DNA from: Terriglobia bacterium
GTDB taxonomy: Bacteria; Acidobacteriota; Terriglobia; Bryobacterales; UBA6623
Assembly: GCA_009838515.1 (NCBI GenBank)
Contig: VXRL01000086.1
Span: 1-64,000 of the forward strand
Direction: 5' to 3'
DNA length: 64,000 nucleotides
Below are positions 43,245 to 52,180 of the stretch, piece by piece. Within the stretch, counting starts at the first letter, position 1. Each line of letters starts with the position of its first letter. The position numbers were made by a program, and so were the translations under genes. Below the pieces are notes generated by a model. The model ran no database searches, was not told the DNA's origin, and worked only from the letters and a program-made list of their open reading frames with translations.

Positions 43245-45614
43245 TCAGGCCAGCGGCAGCGGATAGGCCGGCCGCGTCAGCAGCTTGGTCGTGTGAATGG
43301 CCTTGTACTGGGCCAGCAGGCGCGAGACCGATGCCGCGCGGTCCCAATTCCGCTCCGCCGAAGCACGTGCGGTAGAGGCCAAGGCATGGCCCTGTGCGGG
43401 GCTGGACAACAGCGCGACGATGGCCTCGGCGAAGGCCTCGTCGTCGTCTTCGATCCACGCTTCGGCCGCACCGGGCTTGCACAGCCCTTCGGCAGCCAAG
43501 CTCGTGGCGACCACGGGAATGCCGCTCGCGAACGCCTCCAGCAGCTTGACGCGCACCCCAGAGCCGCTCAGTATCGGCGCAGCGAAAACCGCATAGCGTC
43601 CCAGCACGTCGCGAATGTCGCCAACCGGGCCGAGGAACTCTATGCCGTCGCCCTCCAGCACCGAAGCGAGCCAATCCGGCGCATCGGAACCAGCAATCAC
43701 GAAGCGAGTGCCCTCCACCCTGCCTCGCACCAAAGGAATGATGCGCTTGCGAAAGTGTGTGAGCGCTTCCAAGTTCGGCGGGTGCCGGAAATTGCCCACG
43801 AACAGCACGGTGCCCGCGTCTCGCCCCTCGAGGCGAAGCGGGTACGCCGAGACGTCAATCGCCGTGCGCAGGTTGTCCTTGACGGGCGGCTCGTCCCCGA
43901 GCAGGGCGTGCAACGCATGGCGTTGCGCGGAGCTGCAAACCTGGACCACGTCGAAGCGGCGCAGCCGAGTCAGCTCGAAGCGGAGGGCTCGCAGGTATTC
44001 GTACGCCCTGCGGGGCAAGCCCGGCAGGCCGCCGGCGAACATCCCCCGCTGGATGGACTGGAAGTGCAGGTCATGTTCGAACAGGCACGAAACCAGTTGG
44101 CGGAACTGGACACCGTAGGATGCGAGCTGGGCGTATTCGAGCTGAACGATATCAATGCGGCGGAGCAAGATAGTGCGCTGGATCTTCCAAACAAGGTCGG
44201 GGTCCCAGAAAGACTGGGCCGAGTGCGGCCACAGCAGCGGCGCACCGCGGCGGCGACGCGGGTCGTGCAGCACGAACTCCGCGCTGGCGCACTTGCTGGC
44301 CACTTCACGGTGGGTCGCGAAGTCGGCTTCGCGTTCCAGCAGGCAAAGCAGGTGCAGGCGGCAACCCGCGGCTAGTCCTTCGACCGCCTGCTTCATGAAG
44401 ACCGCGCCGCCGTGCAGCGGCGGATCGATCGGATACGGGGACACGAAGAGCACGTCTAGATCTTTGGCCGGCTTGCTCTCCAGCCGCTGGAAGCGGTCGC
44501 GGAAGAACCCGCCCAGGGGCCGCAGCAACGCTTCGGAGTCGGAGATCTCGGCCAGTCTGCGCGCAGTCGCCCGGTGACCCGCCGCACGCAGTCCTTGCCG
44601 CAAGGCCACCAAAAACGCGCGGGCGCTGGCTCGGCTCTCGCTCTTGCCAACCAGCAGCGACAGCCACATATCTGCGTAGAGCCAGCCGAAATGGCCCACG
44701 AGGCGGGTCCACTCGTGCATGTTCTTCCACACGAACAACAGGCGGTTCTTCTGCAGCACATGCTGGATGTGCTCTGCCGAGAAGTGCCTCCCGATCGTGC
44801 CCCGGTGTTCATGGTGCAGCACGCTAGCCGGCGCGTAGAAGTTGATCCAGCCCCGCTTCCACGCCATGTAGGCCAGGTCCACGTCCTCCACGTAGAACGG
44901 GGCCAGCAACTCGTCGAAGCCGCCGAGTTCCAGAAGCTTCTGCCGGTCGTACGCAGTCGAGCCGCCCCCCGTGTAGAAGGTCGGGAATAGCTCGTCCACC
45001 TGCGGATCCGCCATGTGCTGCAGATGGACGCGGCCCCGATGCCAGCGTCCCATCGTCAATCCGGTTTCTTCGCGGGACTTGGCGGCCGATTCGAAGTAGA
45101 TCTGGCTCGTGACGGAAAACACGCGCGGATCGCGGAAGCCGTCCAGCAGCGGCTGCACGAATCCGGGCTCTACGCGCATGTCGTTGTTGAGCATGAGGAC
45201 GATGTCGAAGCGGGCGAGGCTGCAGCCGATGTTGCAAGCCCGACCGAAGCCAAGATTCGAGCCCATCTCGACCACCCGCACGCTAGGGAAGTGCTTCGCG
45301 AGATACTCTGTGGTCCCGTCTTCGGAGGCGTTCTCCATGATCAGGACTTCGCATTCGGCAACGCTCTCCAAGGCATTGAGCAGGTGCGGCAGGTTGCGTG
45401 CCAAGTGTTCGCGACCGTTCCAAGTCGGGATGACGACGCTGACGCCGCGCTTGGAGATTCCCGTGCCGTGATCCGCCGCTCGCTTCCCCGAGATGAGCGC
45501 TACTACGTCGGCACCAAGCAGCACCAAGGCCAACAGCACCAATAGCGCCGGGGCGAGCGCCACGAGGAACACAACCGTGGCAACGGTTGCGATGCCGACC
45601 CAGACTCGAGTCAT
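43245..45614 (-). CDS. Bifunctional glycosyltransferase (GT2 + GT4)
   Basis: 789 aa in one chain. Residues 5-37 are hydrophobic (membrane). A GT2 domain follows: VSVVIPTWNGREHLARNLPH, DIVLMLNNDMRVEPGFVQ, AYDRQKLLELGGFDELLAPF. After a linker comes a GT4-like domain: LFVSPYPIDPPLHGGAVFMK, TVLFVGNFRHPPNLEALTHF, GSGVRVKLLEAFASGIPVVA. It is the last gene of the operon Wzm-Wzt-GT, so it most likely builds the exported polysaccharide. No polymerase or other sugar-modifying gene is in the window. Confidence 0.88.
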   Translation of the reverse strand: MTRVWVGIATVATVVFLVALAPALLVLLALVLLGADVVALISGKRAADHGTGISKRGVSVVIPTWNGREHLARNLPHLLNALESVAECEVLIMENASEDGTTEYLAKHFPSVRVVEMGSNLGFGRACNIGCSLARFDIVLMLNNDMRVEPGFVQPLLDGFRDPRVFSVTSQIYFESAAKSREETGLTMGRWHRGRVHLQHMADPQVDELFPTFYTGGGSTAYDRQKLLELGGFDELLAPFYVEDVDLAYMAWKRGWINFYAPASVLHHEHRGTIGRHFSAEHIQHVLQKNRLLFVWKNMHEWTRLVGHFGWLYADMWLSLLVGKSESRASARAFLVALRQGLRAAGHRATARRLAEISDSEALLRPLGGFFRDRFQRLESKPAKDLDVLFVSPYPIDPPLHGGAVFMKQAVEGLAAGCRLHLLCLLEREADFATHREVASKCASAEFVLHDPRRRRGAPLLWPHSAQSFWDPDLVWKIQRTILLRRIDIVQLEYAQLASYGVQFRQLVSCLFEHDLHFQSIQRGMFAGGLPGLPRRAYEYLRALRFELTRLRRFDVVQVCSSAQRHALHALLGDEPPVKDNLRTAIDVSAYPLRLEGRDAGTVLFVGNFRHPPNLEALTHFRKRIIPLVRGRVEGTRFVIAGSDAPDWLASVLEGDGIEFLGPVGDIRDVLGRYAVFAAPILSGSGVRVKLLEAFASGIPVVATSLAAEGLCKPGAAEAWIEDDDEAFAEAIVALLSSPAQGHALASTARASAERNWDRAASVSRLLAQYKAIHTTKLLTRPAYPLPLA

Positions 45615-45625
45615 CCGCCGCCCCT

Positions 45626-46909
45626 CTATGCGCCGCCCCGCACCTCGACCCGGCAGGGCAGGTGGATGTAGCCGTAAATCTCGCCGACGCCACGGGCCAT
45701 CGGTACCGTCAAGGCGTTGTCAATCCAGTCGCAGATCTCGTAGTCGGCGAGATCCCCGTCCGCGATCGCTGGAGCGAACGCGAACGAGCCGGGGTAGAGC
45801 TCGGGCAGGTCTATGTGAAAGTCGACCGCGAGCGTGCGGCCGGGCTCCAGCGGATCCAGCATGACGCCCTCGCGGGCGGTGTTCGTGCCCGCGAAGTCAA
45901 TTCCCAAGTGGTTGCGCATCATGAAGCCCACGTTCGGCGCGGCGATCCGCTCACGGGCGCGCACGGCGACGCGCACGGTGGTCCGCCCGCGGGGAATCAG
46001 CTCCCGCAATCGCCGGCCTTGGCTGTCAAGGACGGCGATCGACGTCACTTCCGCGCGGCCGGTTCCGAAGCGGCCGTCAACGTTCGGAATGGCATCCGCA
46101 GCACGAGGCCCGGGGACGGCCGGTTCGGCCGCTTCCGGGTCGTCCCCCCGGACAGGCGGCTGGCCGCGGGCCTGCCGATCTCGCGCGGTCATGTCGGCCA
46201 AGTATTTCCGGACCACGGCGCTAGGCTCGCCTTGCTCCGCTACCCGGCCTTGGTCGAGCCAGAGTACCCGCGTGCCCAACGATTGCACGTCCGCCATGGC
46301 GTGGGAGACAAACAGGATTGTCACCTGCTTGCTCCGCAGCTCGTGGACCTTGCGCATGCAGCGCTGGCGGAAGTAGTAATCTCCGACAGCCAGCGCCTCG
46401 TCCACCAGCAGCACTTCGGGCTCGACATGGATCGCTACCGCGAACGCGAGCCGCACCAGCATCCCGCTGGAATAGGTCTTGACCGGCTTGTCGATGAAGT
46501 CGCCGATTTCAGCGAACTCCTCAATCTGCGGGCACCTCTGGCGGAATTCCCGCCCGGACAGGCCGAACAGGGCCGCGCTCAGGCTGGCGTTCTCGCGTCC
46601 GGTGAATTCGGGATGGAATCCGGCGCCGAGCTCCAGCAATGCGGCCACGCGCCCTTCGACTTCGACCGAGCCGGTCGTGGGCCGCAAAATGCCCGCGGCC
46701 AGCTGAAGCGAGGTGCTCTTGCCGGAGCCGTTCGCGCCGATCAAGCAGAGCGTCTCGCCTGTCGAGGCCTCGAACGAGACATCCCGCAGCGCCCAGAACT
46801 CGCCGCCGAACCTAGAGCGCCCGGGCAGAACCAGCTCCCGCAGGCGATCGACCGGGCGGGCATAGGCTGCATAGCTCTTCGAGACAGAACTGAATACGAC
46901 CTTCGCCAA
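45626..46909 (-). CDS. wzt: O-antigen/polysaccharide ABC exporter ATPase with C-terminal carbohydrate-binding domain
   Basis: 427 aa. Walker A GANGSGKST (about 58-66), signature TYSSGMLVRLAFAVAI, Walker B VLLVDEALAVGD and H-loop FVSHAMADV are intact. From about 290 a beta-rich domain follows (VTSIAVLDSQGRRLRELIPR, VGFMMRNHLGIDFAGTN), the Wzt C-terminal carbohydrate-binding domain that reads the end cap of the glycan. It pairs with the permease upstream. The ATG at 46909 is the natural start. Confidence 0.93.
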   Translation of the reverse strand: MAKVVFSSVSKSYAAYARPVDRLRELVLPGRSRFGGEFWALRDVSFEASTGETLCLIGANGSGKSTSLQLAAGILRPTTGSVEVEGRVAALLELGAGFHPEFTGRENASLSAALFGLSGREFRQRCPQIEEFAEIGDFIDKPVKTYSSGMLVRLAFAVAIHVEPEVLLVDEALAVGDYYFRQRCMRKVHELRSKQVTILFVSHAMADVQSLGTRVLWLDQGRVAEQGEPSAVVRKYLADMTARDRQARGQPPVRGDDPEAAEPAVPGPRAADAIPNVDGRFGTGRAEVTSIAVLDSQGRRLRELIPRGRTTVRVAVRARERIAAPNVGFMMRNHLGIDFAGTNTAREGVMLDPLEPGRTLAVDFHIDLPELYPGSFAFAPAIADGDLADYEICDWIDNALTVPMARGVGEIYGYIHLPCRVEVRGGA

Positions 46910-47099
46910 GGATGGAATGCCCCGCGCGGGGCGAATCCTATCTTAATCCCGCCGCCAACTCGTTCTGATGGTCGCCTTGACCCACTGCGTTCCGGGCCTC
47001 CGGAGATGGTCTTGCGGTCTAAGCACGCCATTTGCGCGGCCGGAAATCCGGCGTATGAACGGCGGTCTTGCATCAGCGCTGGATTTCACGGCACCAGCG

Positions 47100-47882
47100 C
47101 TAGATCACGTCTGGAAACCCCTTCTTGGCGCGCCGGAAGAACAGGGCTCCGAGAGCGAAGACAGCACACGCCGAGCCGGCGAGAAAGGCGGTCTCGCCGA
47201 GGCTCGGGCCGCTTCCTCCGAGGATCGCGCTGCGGTATCCGAGCACGGCGTAGCGCAACGGATTCCACTCCAGCACAAAGTCCACGCGCCCCCGATAAAA
47301 TGCCTCGGGCAGGAACACCGGGGTGGCCCAGAACCAAGCCATCAGCGCCACCGCGAGTACCTGCGAGGTGTCCTTGACATAGACCTGTAGAGCGGCCGCG
47401 CACCAAGCCAAGCCCAGGCTGAACAGCGCCAGCGGCAGCAGCCATAACACCAGCAGCGCCAAGGATGCGCTCGGGGGGTGCCCCCAGAACGCGGCCGCGA
47501 CCAGCAGCGCCAGCACGGACAGCAAATGCGTTGCGCCGGTCGATGCGAGGATGCTCACCGGCACGGCTTCTGACGGGAAAACGCTCCGCTTCACCAATGC
47601 CGAGTGTTCGACGAGCGCCGGAGCCGAGCGCGCCAAGGTCTCCGAGAAGAATAGCCACGGCAGCATCCCCGCCATCAAGAACAGGGGATAGTTGTCGGTC
47701 GCCTCTTCCGCGGGCAAACGCGCGCCGAAGGCGTGCCGGAACAAGAACCAGTAGATGGCCAGCAGGACCAGCGGGTGGATCACGCCCCAGAGCCAGCCGA
47801 GCACCGACCCGACGTAGCGCTGCCGGAAATCTCGCCGCGTCAGCTGGTACAGCAGGCTGGCGGTAACGCCGAAGGATCGCAT
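47100..47882 (-). CDS. wzm: Polysaccharide ABC exporter permease (ABC2 type)
   Basis: 260 aa with six hydrophobic segments: PLVLLAIYWFLFRHAFGAR, LFLMAGMLPWLFFSETLARS, LLSVLALLVAAAFWGHPPSA, LLVLWLLPLALFSLGLAWCA and VLAVALMAWFWATPVFLPEA. It is the transmembrane half of the Wzm-Wzt exporter. The N-terminal SLLYQLTRRDFRQRYVGSVL GWLWG is typical of the family. It precedes the Wzt gene by 190 bases and is the first gene of the operon. Confidence 0.93.
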   Translation of the reverse strand: MRSFGVTASLLYQLTRRDFRQRYVGSVLGWLWGVIHPLVLLAIYWFLFRHAFGARLPAEEATDNYPLFLMAGMLPWLFFSETLARSAPALVEHSALVKRSVFPSEAVPVSILASTGATHLLSVLALLVAAAFWGHPPSASLALLVLWLLPLALFSLGLAWCAAALQVYVKDTSQVLAVALMAWFWATPVFLPEAFYRGRVDFVLEWNPLRYAVLGYRSAILGGSGPSLGETAFLAGSACAVFALGALFFRRAKKGFPDVI

Positions 47883-47914
47883 CGCGCCGCCGGTCCGGAC
47901 CGCTCGCAGCCGGG

Positions 47915-49801
47915 TTACGGTCGCGGGGCCAAGGTCACCTTGGCCGTGACCTCCTGCTCGCCGCGCAGCACTCGCACCGTGACGACATCGCCGACGTTGG
48001 AGTCGCGCAACGCGTACGTGAAGTCATACAGATTCGTAACGGCAGCATCGTTCCAGTGCGTGAGGATGTCGCCGCCCTGCAGCCCGGCCTTGGCAGCCGG
48101 GGAACCCTCTCGAACGTCCGCGAACTTCACGCCATTGGGGACCTCGCCGAAGTCCGGGATCGAGCCGAACCAAGGGCCGTAGCCGCGCTGCTCCCCGTCC
48201 CCCGCGCCCGGGCCGTGACTGGAGTCCGGTGCCGCCTTCACGAACGCGAGCCGCTCGGCGCGCCCCGCGACGCCGTCGATAATCTGGCGCGCCATGGCCA
48301 GCATCTCGACGGCCATAGGACCGTCGATCTTGTCGGCGGTGTCACTCGGCTTGTGGTAGTCCGAATGCAGCCCCGAGAAAAAGAACAGGACCGGGATCTT
48401 CTTGGCCGCGAACGAGGTGTGGTCGCTGGAGCTGGACCCGCTCCTGGACTTGTCCACCCGCAGTTCGTGCTCGGTCGCAGCCGCCTGCACCAAGGCCTCG
48501 AACGGCTCGGCCGTGCCGACGCCGCCCACATAGAGCTTGCGGTTCTCGATCCGGCCGACCATGTCGAAGTTGAACATTGCCACCGCGTTCTCCAAGGGCA
48601 GGGTGGGGTTCTCAACCCAATGGCCGGAGCCCAGCAGGCCGATCTCCTCGCCCGCAAACGCGAGGAACAGGATTCCGCGCTCCCGCTCGTCGGCCTGGGC
48701 GTAGCTGCGGGCCAGCTCCAAGATCGCGGCGACGCCCGACGCATTGTCATCGGCCCCGAGATGGGGCGCGCGCCGATTCGGCGCCAAAGAGCCCTCGCCG
48801 CCGAGCCCCAAGTGGTCATAGTGCGCCCCGACGACCAAGTACTCCTCCGACTTGCCGGGCAGGAAGCCCGCCACGTTGCTGACCGTCGCGCGTTCGTGCT
48901 CGACGTCCACCGACAAGCTCACGCGCAAGGAGGCGGCAAGCTGGAATGACTGGGGCTGCTTAGACTCTTCGATGTCCCGCTCCAGCAGGCGCAACGAGCG
49001 ACCGGACCCACGCAGCCACTGCTCCGCGATTGTCCTGCGGATCTGCACCATGGGAATCCCCGCATCTGTGGGCCCGGACACGCTACCGAATCGGATCAAA
49101 CTATCGCGGCGACTGCCCCGGCCGCGGGAGTTGACCAGCAGCACCGCCTTGGCCCCGCGCTTGCGAGCTTGAATCGCCTTGGCGATCAGGTGAGAATGCC
49201 GCGTCATGCGGCGACTGCTCCCCGACCTGCCTTCGTCCCGCTCGGACGAGGCATCCTCGCTGAAGAAGCGAGGCTCGTATCGCATCACCAGGACGATCTT
49301 GTCCTTGACGGGTAGATGGAAGTAGTCGTCGTAGTCAAACTCGTCGGCCGTGGCACCGTACCCGGCGAACACGACCTCGCCCTCGACGGTGCCGCTGCCC
49401 GAGAAGTTGATAGGGATGAAGTCCTGTTTCGGTTCGAGTTCGCTGGCCCCGCGCTTGCGCTCCACTCGCAGGCTGTTGTCGTCGCCCATGCTGGCACCGG
49501 TAGTGACTTCGAACGGCTGTAGGTACGTGCCGTCCTCGCCAGCAGGTGCAACCCCTTGCGCCTTCAGAGCCCGAGCGATGTAGTCTGCGGCCTCATCCAA
49601 CTCGGGCATGCCCGCTCCGCGACCCCGCATCTGAGGGGAGGCCAAGAATTCGACATGGCCCATGTATCGCTCGACGGCCTGCTCGTCCGCGGCGCCTTGG
49701 GCCGGCCAGCCGACCAAAAGGAGAGAGGTGAGGGCCAGCCAGCCTGCTCGCGAGCGCAAGCGGTGCACTCGGTTAGACGGGAAAATGCGTGGTCGCTGCA
49801 T
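47915..49801 (-). CDS. Secreted M28-family peptidase with PDZ domain
   Basis: About 628 aa from the ATG at 49801. N-terminal signal peptide LALTSLLLVGWPAQGAADEQ, a PA domain inserted in the first third, and the M28 metal site: GAHYDHLGLGG, LGADDNASGVAAILELARSY, FLAFAGEEIGLLGSGHW, FNFDMVGRIENRKLY, SSDHTSFAAKKIPVLFFFSG LHSDYHKPSDT. The C-terminus is a PDZ domain (REGSPAAKAGLQGGDILTHW). M28 enzymes are aminopeptidase-like di-zinc exopeptidases; here a periplasmic or secreted peptidase is most likely. Single gene. Confidence 0.92.
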   Translation of the reverse strand: MQRPRIFPSNRVHRLRSRAGWLALTSLLLVGWPAQGAADEQAVERYMGHVEFLASPQMRGRGAGMPELDEAADYIARALKAQGVAPAGEDGTYLQPFEVTTGASMGDDNSLRVERKRGASELEPKQDFIPINFSGSGTVEGEVVFAGYGATADEFDYDDYFHLPVKDKIVLVMRYEPRFFSEDASSERDEGRSGSSRRMTRHSHLIAKAIQARKRGAKAVLLVNSRGRGSRRDSLIRFGSVSGPTDAGIPMVQIRRTIAEQWLRGSGRSLRLLERDIEESKQPQSFQLAASLRVSLSVDVEHERATVSNVAGFLPGKSEEYLVVGAHYDHLGLGGEGSLAPNRRAPHLGADDNASGVAAILELARSYAQADERERGILFLAFAGEEIGLLGSGHWVENPTLPLENAVAMFNFDMVGRIENRKLYVGGVGTAEPFEALVQAAATEHELRVDKSRSGSSSSDHTSFAAKKIPVLFFFSGLHSDYHKPSDTADKIDGPMAVEMLAMARQIIDGVAGRAERLAFVKAAPDSSHGPGAGDGEQRGYGPWFGSIPDFGEVPNGVKFADVREGSPAAKAGLQGGDILTHWNDAAVTNLYDFTYALRDSNVGDVVTVRVLRGEQEVTAKVTLAPRP

Positions 49802-50061
49802 GGCGGCTTGGGGCACCTCTGCCGGCTGGGCTGGTTGGAGCAAACTCACCCGCGAGCCAACTGCGGCTGGGCTGGAATGCGGCGCCCGCGGGCGGGCGGG
49901 TTCTGGTTCCCCATTGTATAGGCATAGGCACACCCCCCGGTTCATGCCGACCGGGGTCGCGCTCGCCGCTCCCCGCCAACTTCTTTCGGCGATTCGATAA
50001 CCGCACGGCTAGGAAAATCGCCATAGACTAAGTACGGTTGTAGAATCGCGAGGCCGCAACC

Positions 50062-51516
50062 ATGGCGACATCAGTTTTCACCCCACCTTGGATTTCGAGG
50101 CCGATCTTCGCAGCGGGATCAGCGCCGGACGAGTTGCCGGTCTCGGAGCGAGCGCCAGGCCCGGAGCCAGTGCCCGATCCACAGAGCAAGCCGCCTCGCG
50201 TGCCGGCATGGGGCATCGCCTTGTTGGTCATCGGCGGCATCTTGGTCGGCCTGGGCATCTATCAGGCCGTGAGCGGACAGGCCCCGCAGCCAACCGCGAC
50301 GCAGCCGACCTTGACGAGCACCGTGGCGGTCGAAAAGAGCAGCTTCGAGAAGTCGATTCGGATCGGCGGAACGGTCGGTGCCACGAATTTTGCCATGATC
50401 CGCGCGCCGCGGATGCGCGGGGGCAGAGACCGCGGAGGCGGCTCGTCGCTAACGATTCAGTCGCTCGCCGAAGCCGGCACCGTGGTCCAAGCCGGAGACG
50501 TGGTGGCGGAGTTCGAGTCCAAGAGTACCCAAGACCAGATGGACACCTACGCCTCGATGCTGGCCCAGACCAGGGCCCAGACCGCCACGCGCAAGGCCGA
50601 AATGCTGATCGCCACCGAGACCCTGAGGCAGAATTTCCGCACGACCAAGGCCGAGGCCGAAAAGGCGGCTTTTGACCTCCAGACGGCCGAGGTGCGATCA
50701 GCTATCCAAGCGGAGATCTTCCGGCTACTCGCCGAGGAGGGCACAGCCTCGTCAGAGCAGTTGGAACAGGAAGTGCGCCTACAGGAGATGGCGGATGAGG
50801 CGGAGCGGCGCAGCCTCGACATCACCGTCGAGCAGGACGAGAAGCGCCTAGAGCGGACCGAGTTTGACTTCGACAAGATGAGGCTGCGGACTCCGGTCGG
50901 CGGCTTGGTCGTGATCGAGACCATGTTCTCGCGCGGCAGCTTCCAGCAGGCCTCGCCCGGCGATCAGGTCTATGGAGGGGCGTACTTCATGCGGATCGTC
51001 GACCTGTCCAGCATGGCGGTTTACGCGGAGCTGAACCAAGCCGACAGCCAGATCATTGAATTGGGTGCGCCCGTAATCGTCCGGCTGGACGCTTACCCGG
51101 ACGCCGAGTTCGAAGGCCGCATCAAGAACGTTGGCGCCATGGCCACTTCGAGCGGGGGGAGCGGCGGCCGCCGCGGACCTCCCGGCTCAAGCGGGTCGCG
51201 AGGGGACTGGATCAAGAAGGTGTCAGTCCTGGTCGAGATCGTAGATTCCGACCAGCGCATCCAGCCGGATCTGTCGGCAAGCGTCGACGTCATCGTCGAG
51301 AAGCAGGAAGACGTTCTGGTCGTTCCGCGGGCCTCCATCGCCGAAATCGATGGCGCGTCAGTGGTATGGGTCGGAGACGATCGCGCATTCGAGATGCGCC
51401 AAGTCCAGCTCGGCTCGGTCAGCGATACGCAAGCAGTGGTGGTTTCGGGGCTGAGCGAGGGCGAAATGATCGCCTCCCAGCCCATCGCGGCGCCGACGCA
51501 GCTGGCGCAGCGATAG
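50062..51516 (+). CDS. Efflux periplasmic adaptor subunit (HlyD family)
   Basis: 484 aa. A single membrane helix (GIALLVIGGILVGLGIYQAV, about 53-72) anchors it in the inner membrane, with a short cytoplasmic Pro-rich tail. Then come a lipoyl half (GTVVQAGDVVAEFESKSTQD), a long coiled-coil, the returning half (MRLRTPVGGLVVIETMFSRG), and beta-barrel domains (IVRLDAYPDAEFEGRIKNV). Gly/Ser/Arg-rich insertion near 370-380. It is solitary: no ATPase or permease adjoins it, though an adaptor-ATPase pair lies at 34.5-36.3 kb. Upstream is the M28 gene, divergent. Confidence 0.85.
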   Translation: MATSVFTPPWISRPIFAAGSAPDELPVSERAPGPEPVPDPQSKPPRVPAWGIALLVIGGILVGLGIYQAVSGQAPQPTATQPTLTSTVAVEKSSFEKSIRIGGTVGATNFAMIRAPRMRGGRDRGGGSSLTIQSLAEAGTVVQAGDVVAEFESKSTQDQMDTYASMLAQTRAQTATRKAEMLIATETLRQNFRTTKAEAEKAAFDLQTAEVRSAIQAEIFRLLAEEGTASSEQLEQEVRLQEMADEAERRSLDITVEQDEKRLERTEFDFDKMRLRTPVGGLVVIETMFSRGSFQQASPGDQVYGGAYFMRIVDLSSMAVYAELNQADSQIIELGAPVIVRLDAYPDAEFEGRIKNVGAMATSSGGSGGRRGPPGSSGSRGDWIKKVSVLVEIVDSDQRIQPDLSASVDVIVEKQEDVLVVPRASIAEIDGASVVWVGDDRAFEMRQVQLGSVSDTQAVVVSGLSEGEMIASQPIAAPTQLAQR

Positions 51517-51633
51517 CTCGACCGCAGCGGGCCTTCCGGGCGTAGGCTCGGACCCGCTGGGGCCGGCGCCATTGAAGAGAATTCCTGCGTGCTAGGATCA
51601 AATCAGGAGCGGCCCCGGCGCTCCCGCTACCGC

Positions 51634-51711
51634 GTCCCCATCGTCTAGCCCGGCCTAGGACACCGCCCTTTCACGGCGGCAACGCGGGTTCGAATCCCGC
51701 TGGGGACGCCA
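51634..51711 (+). tRNA. tRNA-Glu (anticodon TTC)
   Basis: A 78-nt cloverleaf with 7-bp acceptor stem (GTCCCCA at 51634-51640 with TGGGGAC at 51701-51707), G discriminator, encoded CCA, T-arm GCGGGTTCGAATCCCGC and anticodon loop CTTTCAC (TTC). A second tRNA with a disturbed, gene-poor 3' flank. Confidence 0.96.
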
Positions 51712-51876
51712 ATTTCTCGAGAGCTAAACGCCTGTATTTCAGCAGGTTAAAGAAATAGGCGGGTAATCTGCGCCACATGGCGTCCCACCATAACGCTCGG
51801 TTGCCAGTTCTCCCAGGACTCCGCCGTCCTAGGTAACGATTCCAGCGCACGCCTGTTTCGGGGGAAGAGATTCTCA

Positions 51877-52080
51877 CTTCTGGGCTTGTTTCTGGGTAGC
51901 TTGGTGGCCCTCGGCACCCTCATGGTGGTGGTCATGATGCCATTCGTGTTCGGTAGCTCCGAGCCTCGCGATGGCTTGCTGGGACTGGCGGCAGTCGAAT
52001 AGAGCAATATGTGGAATTACCTCGGCTTCGCCATGGGCGGAGTGACGGCCTACTGGTCGAGCTTCCGTTCGCACATTTGA
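51877..52080 (+). pseudogene. Remnant of a small membrane protein frame with internal TAG
   Basis: In one frame, LLGLFLGSLVALGTLMVVVM with MPFVFGSSEPRDGLLGLAAVE is followed by a TAG and then SNMWNYLGFAMGGVTAYWSS FRSHI and TGA. Two hydrophobic stretches in one frame with a single stop look like a small membrane protein that was interrupted. No start codon with a ribosome site is visible. Otherwise 51712-52180 holds no gene I can support. Confidence 0.3.
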
Positions 52081-52180
52081 ACGACTCTGTCACACGCGTG
52101 CTGCGTGGCGTCACTCACTTCGATGACGTGGCGTATCCCGAGTGGCAATCATCGGCGGGCTGTCGCGGAGGGCCCCGCCC

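Noticed and set aside
43293-44375. Rightward 360-codon frame
   Set aside because: Complement of the fused glycosyltransferase gene.
45587-47377. Rightward 596-codon frame
   Set aside because: Complement of the Wzt and Wzm genes; Arg/Gly-rich shadow without motifs.
51671-51877. Leftward frame ending ASPAGFEPALPP
   Set aside because: Antisense of tRNA-Glu, again a typical spurious tRNA-complement peptide.
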